This document shows, piece after piece, positions 13,128 through 26,100 of a stretch of DNA of 64,000 bases. The position numbers and the translations under genes are program-made. The DNA is from Lethocerus indicus (taxonomy: Eukaryota; Arthropoda; Insecta; Hemiptera; Belostomatidae): positions 4,695,637 through 4,759,636 of the forward strand of contig JACDQD010000010.1 in NCBI GenBank assembly GCA_019843655.1, written 5' to 3'. Below the pieces are notes generated by a model. That model ran no database searches. It saw nothing but the letters and a program-made list of their open reading frames with translations, and was not told where the DNA came from. The first letter of the stretch is position 1, and every line of letters begins with the position of its first letter.

Positions 13128-16100
13128 TCACAGGTTAGTGCTCTCTTTCCTGGCTACTGTCACTACTGGTGTGGGTGTCGGCGTGGATGAAGGTGGTGGC
13201 GTTGTTGTTGTTGTTGTTGGTGCTGTTGTTGTTGTTGGTGTTGTTGCTGTTGTTGTTATTGTTATTGTTTGTGGGGCTGCGGCGGGGGGAGGCGGCGGAG
13301 GCATCGGCCTCGGAGGCCGGGTCAGAGTACGAGGCGACTCGGGAGGAAGACCTGCAACACAATGGGCAATAATCAATTTATACCGTAGATTTGTTGTGTT
13401 TCTGTCTCCTCACGCCGGTTTGGCCTTTTGCTAGACCGGTTTCGGCGGCGTTAGTCACTTTGGGTGTTTTTCGGGCATCCTCCGTGTCACTTATACTGTG
13501 GCGGTTCTCTTGTTAGTCGTGTATATAACTTAGGTTTTTGTGGTAGCGAATACGAAATGGTTTAAAGAGAGAAAAGAAATCACTTTATTCAATTGATCTA
13601 TACACGAAAGAAGTGCACAAAGAATATGATGTTACACCACTCGGTGGCTCAGTGTTTCGGTTTAAAAAGGGGGAGAAAAGGGGTTATTCGATCTCACGGT
13701 TTATGGCTCTAAGAAAATGATCCTAATACCCTAACTGGAAACAGGGGATGGCCTGGGCCTGCTGTAACATCGGTATTTACGATCATAACAGTTTTACCGT
13801 AGATTTCGTGTTTCTGTCTCCTCTCGCTGGTTTGGCCTTTTGCTAGACCGGTTTCGGCGGCTCGCCATCTTCAGTAGCCTGTTCATGGTCGTGTCTATAT
13901 ATATATGTCTTGTTATTGTTTTTCAGAACGTTCTTGGTCTTATTTCGGTTGGGAGGGATTTTGTTAATCGGCTTAAGTCTTTGTCGGATTATAGTTCATA
14001 AGCTGGGGGGGGGGGGCGCGTGAGGTTACTTAGTAGTATTAGCAGTATGAATATAGCTGCACTTTGGGAATTTATTTTTTCGTTTATTACTTTAACTTCT
14101 AAGAAATTAATTTGGTCTTTTTTCTCTATCTCTATCGTGTAATTTCGGGTGGAGGAGGTCGAAGTCAGTTAGTATTTCTTCGGGGTTGTGGTGTTCTGTA
14201 AGCAGTCTACGTATCGGATATAGTGGCTAATGTTGTATTTCTTTTTTAGGTTCTCAATGTGTCTGTCTTCCGGGTCCTGGAGGAATATTTCGGAGAGGAT
14301 GGCAGATGTGGGGTTGCCCGTCGGGCTCCGAATGGTTCGTTGGACGCACTTGCACCGATAAACTAGCGCCCCTGAGGGTGGTGCGGAAATGTACTGAACT
14401 AAAGTTCGTTGCCTGCACTTGCACCGATAAACTAGCGCCCCCTGAGGGTGGTGCGGACATATACTTAACTAAAACTAGATTACTAAAAATAAACTTTTTT
14501 CAATAAATTTTGGATCAACAGGAAAAATTTTATGATTATAAATACACAATACCAGATAGGTTTCCTGTCATATATTTGGAAGTCAGAACCTAATAGTTGT
14601 GACCAGTTGTGTGAACAATTATATATTTGACCCATAATCCCACAAAAACTTGAGCTGATTAACAAAATCCCTCCCAACCCAAATTATACCTGTTTATTAT
14701 TCTGAGTTAAATAAAAGACCAGGCTATAACATAAGGATAAACAGTAATTAGAGACTTCAAACTTTATATGTAATTTCTCAATTATGTTTCCTTACTTATT
14801 ATTTACACAAACAGAATCTTTGGTACTATTTATTATTATTATTATTATTACTCTACAAATGACAGGATAATCAATAAACTATGAAATATGTTATGACATT
14901 TAAATAGGAAGTATGTCACAGGCCACAGAAAGTATGCAAGTGTGACTTAAGCCAAGGGACATATTTTCACCTACCATTATTCAATTCTGAGATTGGAGTT
15001 ATCTATTGGTTATTGCTGCTACTGACATTGTCAATAAAACACCTGGAAATTATATTGGTTTTAGGATAATAAGACCCAACAATTAACTGATCTTATTTTT
15101 TAATGACACATTATTATATATCTGTCCTTTTGAATTAACAATGGTTCCCTCAGAGGCTAAAGGAGAAACATGCTGCCCCTATGTTGGTTTAAAATATGTT
15201 CTGCAATATCCACAAATACAATATAATTTTTAAAATTAAATGTTGTTCCTCGCAAATAATTCAGTATCCAAATAAGGTAGATATGCAAACATTAATCATT
15301 ATTCAGCTGGCATGTGGTAGTAAATTAATCTAAATTAATAATATATTAGTTGAACTGAGTTTTTGTGTTAATTCCGTAGGAAACACAAAGTTGTCTCCAC
15401 CAGCATTAAATATTGATATCTTTCAAATGCAGGTTGGAATTCTTCCGCAATAAGAAAATTTTGACTGGTTATATTCAACTCAAAACCCAAGAGAAACTCG
15501 ATAGACTGCAGAGGAACTTGATTGATGTTGGTACTTACCGGTGTCTATGATACTGCCTTCGGATGCTGCCCTCTGGTGGCCTCCAGTGTATGTCGGCATC
15601 AGATCGGGTTTCCTCGGCTTTTCCGGTTTTTCTCCACTCTCCTTTCTCTCCCTCTCTAAAACATAATTAGAGGGTACCATTACAGCTGTTACCATTAATA
15701 GAATTTAGATAGAACTTTTTTTAAAAAGAGAACATCAGTCCTACAAGTATTTTGCTCTGAAAAAAGTTACCGGTTTCCAAGGAAGCCGCCAATTCCTCAA
15801 AACCTGTATTATTTGTTGTTAAAGAAAAATTGGAGAACAAAACCGAAGGTTATAATTTCATCCAAGATGCTTACAAATTAAAACTATAAAAAAGGAAACT
15901 GCAGAAATGTATGTCATACTAAGTTCTTATTACAAAGAGTTGAGATCAATTTTGTTACATTTTTCATGGGACTGATAAAATGACTTAACTTTTAAACTAT
16001 ACTTTTAATAGTTTGTATCTCCTGCAACTTAACTAAGCATTATTTTAAGATTAATACCATGCGACAAATGATTAAAAATAGCATTATCTCGAATAAAATT

Positions 16101-19100
16101 AGAACATTATCGACAAAGTACCTTGTTTCTGTTCGGTTTTGTCACCGGTCATAGTCGGTAGTGACACCTGGTGCTTATCTACTGAATATATGTGCGTTCT
16201 TTCAAGGCATAAGTTGCGCCCTTCAAACATGGACTGTAAACAGAATTAAAATCGTGTGTTAATTAAGCGAAATCAAAATTTACACAGGTTATCGATTCAA
16301 AAACAAAACAACAAAATCTAAAGCATGCATAAACAACACAAAAAAAGGTGCAAAAGAGTTACTTCAAAAGCCATTATTTCTTGGCTATGTTAATAAATAA
16401 CAATGTGTTATTGAATTAATTGAAAGTCTGTTTCACTTTTCTACTTGCTCAAAAAGTTAAAATTAGAAAAGCCATTGAGTAATTGACTCTGAGCTTGTTT
16501 AGAAAATAAAATGTAAAAAACAACAAACAAATTAATAAATATTTCAGTTTTACACTTAAATAAAAACAGATATTACAGTTGCTATTTACAGAACAAAGAT
16601 GTGTTTTATGTCAATCAAACTATTTTAAGATACATTAGATTTTTGTCCAGCTGAATATAGGCTGACTGCTAATGGCCAAAATGACAAAAACCACAATGCT
16701 AAGGAGTTAATGTCTTCGAAATAATGACATCCCTTCTGAAGAATAGTGAAACAGTAATGTTAATACTATGCAGTCAATCAGCCAGTGTGCACTTGAATGT
16801 ACTACTCCATAAACCAGTGTTTCTTAAATTATTTATGAAAAAAGTTTGTAATAAAAAATTTTACTATAGCCAACTTATGTCATTTATAATGTTTGGTGAA
16901 TAAGAAAAAAAACATTAAATGCATCTTTAGCATTTAAGAAACTCTGGTCTAATTATGTTAAAAAATGACACTAGTGTTATATTGCGACAAACAATATTAA
17001 TTTTCTTAGTTACTTCTGCAATTTTCATTTTTGCCCTTCACCTGAAGTTTAACATATGTTGCAGTTTATTGTGTTTGTGTGATGTTGACAAGTACGATAT
17101 TTTAAGCACTTGGCTACAAACATAAATGGCTGTTTATGTGTAAACATAAATTTGCTGTGATCACTGTATAATCCAACTAGTAAAGCTTCATTATCAAATT
17201 TTCTTAGACAGTAATGGTCAATTATTGACACTATTAATAAATGTAGCTGACAATATTCAATGTTTCAATAAAATTTGTAACAACAGATAGACAACTTGCA
17301 CAATTTTTTTACATGACTGTATACAATAAGCCAGTTCAAACTACAAAAAATATGTAAATCGATAGTTACTCATTCTTACAACTACTTGAAAACTCCAACT
17401 ACCATCGTGTGCTACTATAAAAGATATGAGAGTATATGGTGGCAGTGTTGTTAGTCAATAGAGGCGAGTTGTGGTGTTAGCTGCCAAATAAATAACACAA
17501 TCATAATTCCATCAACCATGAATTAAAGATAAATAAAAAAACAGAAACAACACAACAAACAAATTTTTGATGACAAAAAAAGAACTATAACTCAAAGGTA
17601 CAACACTCAGAGTACAAGGGATGATTAAAAATGTACAGATTATAGAAATATTGTTAATACATTTTTACAATAAAAATCGATAATTATTATTGAGTGCATT
17701 TTTACAAAAACACATTACGCGAACTCAATGTAAATTAAGAGAATGTAGCAAGTAAAATTGAGTACTTTCAGTCATCCTTATTTGTGGAATAAAAAAAAAA
17801 GAAATTGTCGCAACATATATTTTGGGCTACTCTGTTAAGTTGAAAATGTTCTTAACAAATCCAGAAAGATTCCTACCCTTGTTCAATTTAATTTTTGTTC
17901 CGCGATTCTGCCACCATCAGAAGAGTTTAAACAAATCAAATCAAATGTTAAGGTATCTTAGTAGGTTTTATTAAATTTTATTTTAATCTTAAAACGTATC
18001 TCACGATATTGTGGTAACTTTTTTAATTTGAAAAAGTTCCCACTCATTAGGAAAATGGGGGGGGGCATTAAAAAGCATTTAGAAAAAACGTTTTTGGGAC
18101 AGAGATGGATTCTATTAGTGTTAACCATAAATTGAACCTGCACCCTACATGAGATGGCCGATTACTAGGTATATAAAATGACTGTATAGTGTAGCAGTCA
18201 GTTAATTTTGTCTCTCTCTCAGTTTCTGTTCTATTAAGAGTGGTTACATTTGTAATCATCCCCCTGTATATATATAGTGTTAAACTCTAGTGACATGCTA
18301 TGGACATACATCTTGATTGAGATCCGGATCGAAATTGCGCGGGACCCTGAACGACGAGCTGTGCGGTCTCTGAAGGTTGGCCGGCCTCTCAGGCACCGCC
18401 GGTTTCTTCCCGCCCGAATTTTCATCCGCCGCAGTGGCGCCCTCCAAGATGAGAGACGTCCTTGGCGCCGGCCTCGGCGGCTTCTTCCTCTCCAGCGTGC
18501 TGTAAACCTCGTACGTCTTTATCTTGCGCAGGTCCTCGCCCGACTTTGAATTGCGCCTATCGAGATCGCAAGTCATAGAACCGGACTTCAACAGTTTCTC
18601 AGTGCTGACTCTTTCGGCGACTATCTTGTCCGGTAATTTCTCAACGGCGACCTGTCGCCTCTCTTCCCAGTGGAACAGTCTCCCGCCCCATTGTTCTCGG
18701 CAGTGTTCTCAGCGGAGCTTTCCACCATTTTTTCCTCCTTGGCGACGACGACAGTGGCGGCGACCTGTTGCTGGAGGTTCTCTTTAAATTTGGCGTTCTT
18801 CTCCTCTTTCGACTCTTTCTGTTTGTCAGGTTTGGTAGTGATGGGGCTATGGTGTTCCTGTGGTGGCGGTGCCTGCGGACTGTTCTCTCCACTCACCTTG
18901 ATTCTCGCCTTCTCTTCTGTCGTGGTTGTCCTCGTACCCCCGGTGGAATCCTCCTTATTTTCCACAGTCGACAGCGGTCTCCTCTCTTTCGATTTGTCGT
19001 CCTGATGTATGATGCTATCCCTGTGCCCGGGAGGATGAGGAGCCGCGGGCTTCTGCTTCCTCGCCCTCATCGCAGGTTTAGGACTACCCTGTGGAGGGCT

Positions 19101-20118
19101 ACTGTAAAAATATATAAATGAAAACGATTAAAATAATTGGAAAGCGGAATAAAATAGTTAATAATTACAGGCCTCTAAATAATAAATGAACAAGACTTGA
19201 AGGTATTTATTGAGTTCCAAAATGGAAAGAGAGAAACGGGGATTTTAATTTTTTTTTGCTTTAAGTGCAACCGGCAACTAAGGCTATCTTTGCAGTTGGG
19301 ATGCAGGGGCAAGTTACAACCACTGTCCCTACTTACAGACTAGTTTACAGGTTAACATCCATGGCAAATGTCAGGACAGCCATCATTCAGTCGGGTGGAT
19401 TCGAATCACCTATGGACGCAAGCCCCGACACCCTGAGCCCCCTAACATAATTATGTTTCTTTAGTGAGCATTGATAGATACTATATAATGGACCAAGAAT
19501 TACCAGATTAACAGATGATCGGTTAGAGAACGCATTCTTACTGCACATTAGTTTAAAACTATAACACAAGCAAATAAATTTGGCATAAAATGTTGTTACC
19601 TATTGTGATCTGAAAGGCTGCTGTTTGACTGGGTTCGCTTGATGTTACCTTCTTGTGCCGGTTGCATTGAATCGGTGGTAGATTCAGTCAAGGCACTGTG
19701 TCCGTTCATCATTGCGATATCCATTTGGCTCAAAGTCAAATAGAAGTCACACTCTGGAGGCAGTGAAGAATGCTCATTATTTACTTAAAATCATTTAAAT
19801 AGATAGTGTAAAAATAAATGTAATTTAAGTACTATACCTCCAGGGAAAAACCAGTCACAATAACAGACCAAGTTTTCAACAATAATGCTGTGCAAATTTG
19901 CAGTACTCATGTTTATCCTGTTGACAAATGGAGATGAAATATTAGTTTACTTGAAACAGATATTTTTCTCGAATCCATATTTTAATGGCAAACAAATTAT
20001 TGAAAAATATGGAAACTTTTATATAGGTGAAAATTTAACAAAAATTTACAATGTGTCATGATTGTTGTTTTCATTGAAGCAATTAATTTATTATCAAATT
20101 AAATATAACAATAAATAA

Positions 20119-20164
<46 letters not shown>

Positions 20165-23100
20165 AATTAAAGCATTCACATAGTTGGGCATCATCAAAAT
20201 ATAATTAATATATATATAAAAGAATGCATATATTGGCGGCCCATAATATAATTGTACAATACAAAAATATACCCAATATTTGAAGAGTCTTCGTTCGGGC
20301 TCCATATGAAACTCGGCGCAACGACTATCGCCAAATTTTGTGGCGTCATCTTGTTGGTGTGCTTGTTACTTGCTAAACTACTGAGGAACTTTACCATATA
20401 CTGTAAATTGTCCAGGTTCGCCTGTGGCAAATTGTGCAACGTCGACCACAACGCCTGCATCCCCTCCTTACTGTTTCCATTGTAAAGCAGTCTGCAAAAG
20501 CCCAAATGTAAAATGAATGAAATGTTTATGATCATGAAATTTACATTACAAGAATTATTATTCTCCACTGAATTGTAACGCACAAAAATTGTCATTTCAA
20601 ATAAAAATTTTCAATCAAAATTACTGGGAGATATTTATAACAAGAGAAATTCATCTATCTCTAAAATGTATCCAGTTAATTGAGCTTAAAATATATTAAA
20701 GAGGCATTAGAGGTTATTTTTAAAATGTATTTCTTGTAGGAAACAAAAAATTGTCAAAATAATAAATAAATGATTGTTATAAATAGTTTCTTTTTTAGTT
20801 GTTCCTTATGAACTGATTTCAAAATAACAGAGAAAATAAATACTATTTTTGTTAAACGTATGCAAACAATTATAATTCAAAATTGGTACACTTAAAACTA
20901 TTACAAAGTTATTTTGAAATAAATAAATTAACAAAAAAATATTCAGTAGTTATTAATAATATTGAATAATGCACTTTGATCTATCGATTATATCATTAGA
21001 ACCATTATCCTTATTTAAAGGTGTAAATTACATAAACTAGTTATGAAAGGTGAACACTTCCTTGAGAACTGGTCAGGACTATTGCCTACATGAAGAAGAT
21101 ATGGGAATTATTTCTTTCCCTATTGTATACACAGTCACGGTGAGAGTGAACATCAAATGAATGATTCACATCATCTATTTAATGTTGTTGAGAAAAAAAC
21201 AATTTGCAAATGGATTACCGCAAAAGAGACCTTCTCAGATAAAATTTATGAATCAAATAGCGCATTAGATATTAGGAACAACTCATGCGGAACAAAGTGA
21301 AAATAGACACTAAATAGTGGAAATAGTAAAATGTAATTACTTGGCAGCTGCAATCCACTGGTCGTAAAGTGCGTGCGTCAGAAGTGGATCAGGCAAATCT
21401 CTCAAGTACAATTTCAAAACTCCTGCAAATATGTGAGGATCTCTGAATTGCAATGCGCCTTCTAAATCCATGCAGTGTGTATCCAAACTCAATTTCATTC
21501 TTCTGACTTTTGAGGCACCTGAAAATATGAATATAAAATATGTGTCATTTACCCAAATTGCACATAGCAATAATTCAACTATAATATTAATTTTGGGACA
21601 TTGAAAGGCAAAGTTTGTTTAAAATATTTTTTTACTTTCAATCCTGAAAAATATTTGTTTGACTAGAAATGAATTTTTTTAATATGGATTTCGCCACATC
21701 AATTTCTACCCATGTCCCTTTTCCCTATAAATGTATACATCCTAGACATTTATTTTAAGTTGATATGGGAAATTTAATGTTATTGAAAATTTTGTAGCTA
21801 AGTATAATGTCACAAAAGAAAGTATCATTTTCATTTTAACTGAGGCATGCACATAACTAACTGCTCGAGTTCCCACACAACTGGAACACCTGTGGCTCCT
21901 TCCTTGGGAACTTGTTCCCACTTCTCAACCGAGTTAATAATATGGGAAAGAGCTTAACATTGCAACACATAAGCCACTCACCACACCAGAATAAATTACA
22001 CCTTAATTAGTAATTGGTAATGCACACTGAAACCAGTATAATAAATTATCAGTGTCAAGAAACACTTCTATTTATCTATTTACTGAAAGTATAGCTTTAA
22101 TTCTACTAAATTTATAATCCATATCCAACCATAATCCATTTCAAATACCATTTTATACCTTTCCATATAATAATCATGAGTCAAAAGCAGAAAGTAGTGC
22201 CTAATTTCCTGGTCATAATCTTATCATATTAAAATGATTATAAGTACCTCAATATTCTGTTAGATTTGAGTACCTTAAGATGTAAATTTATATGAAAGAA
22301 TTGAAAAGACTGATTCAAATGAATTATCTTTCTATTTCAAAAACTTAAATTATCATAAATTCAGTGTGTTTGCAATATTTTATAGGGGATTAATGTATAT
22401 TATATTTGTGTATTTTGTGGATTATATTAAACAATTATATGTAAAAATTAGTCATGCAGAATAACACTTCTGTAAGGCAAACAAATAAATCCTAATGATG
22501 AAGCAAACTATCTAAAATGTTTCAGAAACATTTTAAATATAAAATAGTATTAAAATTATAATAAAATGTAATTTCACATACTTGGATTAACTCTGAATAT
22601 TCCTTCTTCGGCGATTCCTAATTCTAATAATCCACAGACACACAATTCAATCGGGTAAGCCACTTTCCTTCCTGTCACCTTTAGATGTTCATCTAAAGGA
22701 CGACCAAACACGGGACCAAACCTGCTATCTTCTACAAATTTGCAATTCAACAATAATTATATTAACATGTAGTATGCGTAAAGTATTATTCATAGAGGGG
22801 TTTCTAACATATAAATAAAAATTGTAAATATTCTAGAATCCATGAACTACTGTAGTTAAGACAATTACAGGAACATTAGTTTTTAAATAAGAATATTATG
22901 AAGCAAGTTCTAGATAATAACATTTAAATTATCAATAGTATTATCTTAATGGATTTTATAAAAATTTATATTGTGATATCCTTTTAAATTGGTATGGAAC
23001 TTTTAGATAAGAAAAACCGAAAGAGATATTATGTAAAAAAGAAATCTGCAGTACAACTTTTAAATATCTATGCACTAATAATCTCTACTTTTTTTTGTGT

Positions 23101-26100
23101 CAATAGATTGATATTTCCAAACATTACTCATAAATTATGCACTTTATTAATAAAATAAAAATTGCGAACGAAAAATTAGTCAATAAAAACAAAATACCTA
23201 CTTATGGCACATTCCATTTCAGGAATAATTTCTTCAAGTATTTTAAAAGCGGCTTCATGATAGTTTTTTTGAAGTTTGGCATATTCCAGAAAAACACTCG
23301 ACAACTCCGTTTCTTTCACTATCAGCTGAAGCATGTCGCAGGCTAGAGTTTCCTACAGCAAAAAAATTACACACTCTTCAAAACGGAAAAGTATAAACAT
23401 TTACATTATTTTATTAAATATTCTTAATTATAAATAAAAAATAGGTTATTTTACTGACTCTCGCTTGTTCAACTTTCCCTTCAGCTTCTTCAAGCTCATC
23501 CTTTATTTTAGAGGTTGGAGTTGAGCTACCGTGTTTAGAAGCAGTATTATACCTTTAAACAAACAATTTAAATACTGTCAAGTATCACTTTTTTTTCAAT
23601 TCATGAAATTTTCAGTAAATATAAATAAAAAGCTGTCTTTGAAACAGAGCAAATAATAAGCAAATTTCCAGAAAATTAAATGTATTTATATACATCAAAA
23701 TCCTTAAGAAAATAAATTGTGTAAAACTTGGTTCATTAAAATATAAATTTAAGTGTTAACAATCATTTAACTATTTTTGCATATAACGTACAAGAGGAAT
23801 ATTTTAATCTACCTTTATTCCAACTTGAGATAACCGTGCCAATTAGAAGTGAGTCAGAGTTGAGATAAGGGAGACATACAAGTCAGTCTATTAATACCAA
23901 TACTGCTCCCAGCCCAGTCCATGACATACATTGCAAACATTCCTTATGTGACCAATTCTAATTAAGTAGTAACAACTACTGACATCATTTTAATGCCATT
24001 TAATGAAACTAATATGGCATTTGACAATTTTAAAAAATTGGCATTCGTTTGTATACACTTTGTGCATTTATTTTCATCATTTTTGGACTCGGCATTACCA
24101 TTTAAAAAAATTCCAAACAAGATTTTGATTGCAGAAATTTAAACAAATAACATTAGAGAAAGCGTTGAATCAAATTCTATGATTCAATTAATCTTCTTAT
24201 TTATTAGTTCTTCTTTGTTAATTTAAAGAGTTTTCACAGAGTTTTACCTTGACTGAATACTTTAATACTTTAAAATATTGTTTCTGTAATATTTGTTCCA
24301 TTTCAAATTATCCATCCAATGAGAAAAAAATGAATTAATTATTGAAACACTTAACAAATGATGAGTATTATGATAATTAATGTACAATAAATTTCACTAA
24401 TATAAGACTAAACTGTGAACTTTGAATCCTAATTAATGCCAAAAAATTGTGTTCTTTCAAATACCTTACACAAAGAAAAAATATATCATTTAGAAAGCTT
24501 ACCTGGCTCTGAGTGAATCCATGTCCAATATGAGTTTAGTTAGATTGCGTTTCTGTTTCATGATGTTTGAATAGTCTGTAGTGTAAACATTCATCAAAGG
24601 TGTCACGATGTTGCTTTCGACTTTCATTTCGTGTTCGACTATCGCATTTGCCAGGCACATCTGCAGTTTACCACAGTGTGTGATAACTTGCCTTGAAAGA
24701 AATACAAGGTTACTAACTGGCAAGATAAAAGGCAAAAAACAAATATAACCATTTAATAAGATATAATTTTCAATGTACCTAAGTAAATCATCGTCTTCTC
24801 CCGCTGACATTTCCAACATTGAAACGCCAAGGATATATTCAGCAGTCTTTTTCTGAAAATTACAATTTTATTTCAATGTACTTAAATTTTTATAGCAAGT
24901 ATGTGCACATCCAAATTTATTTATAGCAAGTATACACATATTTTATTAGTCCCCTCCCACTTTACTCGCCATTAACTTTTCTAAATTCCCGCCCCCTTTC
25001 AGAAATAATACAACAAAATGTGTAAAAATTAGCAATATTGGCTGGTAAAAATTTAATTCCAAAAATAGTTCATATTACCAGTCAGAAATAGATTAAGGAT
25101 TGAGTTGCACCCGTTTTGAAATGTTTACCACCATGTGTTAGAATTGCTTTAGGCCCAACCCAGGTTAATTAAAATAGCCTCTCACACCCCCTTATAACTG
25201 TAACAGGAAGGAAATAACTTCTCCAGTGTGACAGCACATACCCCTCATAAGAAAGCAAGGGGGAAAAGATCTGAGAGCAGATGTCTGAGGAACATTTCCA
25301 TGCATTCTGAATATAGTATGTTCAGAATGCTAAAAATACATTCTTAATCTCCATTAAAAAAATTTAACTTTTTTCATTTTCTGTTTTAAATAACAGAGAA
25401 CAATGTTTAGTTTTCTTTTAGCCTTTAAATTAATTATTTGAAGGAAGTGCTCTACTATCAGTATAACAGATGGTCATAGAATTTTTAAATTTCTTAATTT
25501 ATTCCCAGTTTTTAATTTTCAAAGGCTGTTCTTTATTTTTTGCAATGAAAACATTTATCAGTCTCTCTATCTCATATTTAAATGTTTTATCTGGACATAA
25601 GCAAAAAAATAAGAATTCATTTTGTGATATAAAAAAATCTTAAAAGTAGATGTAACAACAATAAGCAGAGATAATTAATTGAGACAATAATTTTTTCCTT
25701 TAGGGTATTACATCCAAATGGGTTTGGTTCCATTGTAAGGAACGAAAGTCGCATTGTCAGCAAGTGCAAAACCTATATAATAGCCCCTTATAGAGATTTG
25801 TTGAAAATGTCGATACATTACAAATATATGTAACCAATTTACTGTAATTGAATCTTAACATAAAGACCTTAAGTCAAGAATTTATTTAAAGATAATTTGT
25901 TTGGGCTTACATCAAGATAAAGTCCTTTTAAGTGGGATGTGTGTGGTCAAGATCATTTGACTGGTATATCACAAGATGAATTCCCTAACTGTATATTGAC
26001 AATATTTATTTTGACAATACTTACTTGTCTTTTTTCTCTCGAAGTAGAGTCATGGCTAGTGGTCGTGCAGGCAAGTTTCTTGCCCGTCGTAGTGCACACT

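Larger units (their letters stand above)
13378..14690 (-). mobile_element. 70-bp-minisatellite / Penelope-like element, copy 2, in the last RhoGAP intron
   Basis: The copy contains two partial terminal units in tandem, at 13378-13540 and 13797-13925. Both begin CCGTAGATTT and contain TTTCTGTCTCCT, CCTTTTGCTAGACCGGTTTC and GGCGG. The second is preceded by arm sequence (GTATTTACGATCATA), so the junction looks head-to-tail. Then come the arm with GGTTGGGAGGGATTTTGTTA (about 13947), an RT relic on the minus strand (14020-14335), two 70-bp units (14334-14466), and the inverted arm with AATAAATTTTGGATCAACAG (about 14502) and AACAAAATCCCTCCCAACCC. Its left edge lies only about 25 bases from the acceptor of the final RhoGAP exon. 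Tandem partial copies and inverted tails are typical of Penelope-like elements. Confidence 0.75.

Noticed and set aside
13138..13434. Open frame of Val/Leu-rich protein on the + strand
   Set aside because: It is the antisense shadow of the ACA/Pro repeat in the last RhoGAP exon.
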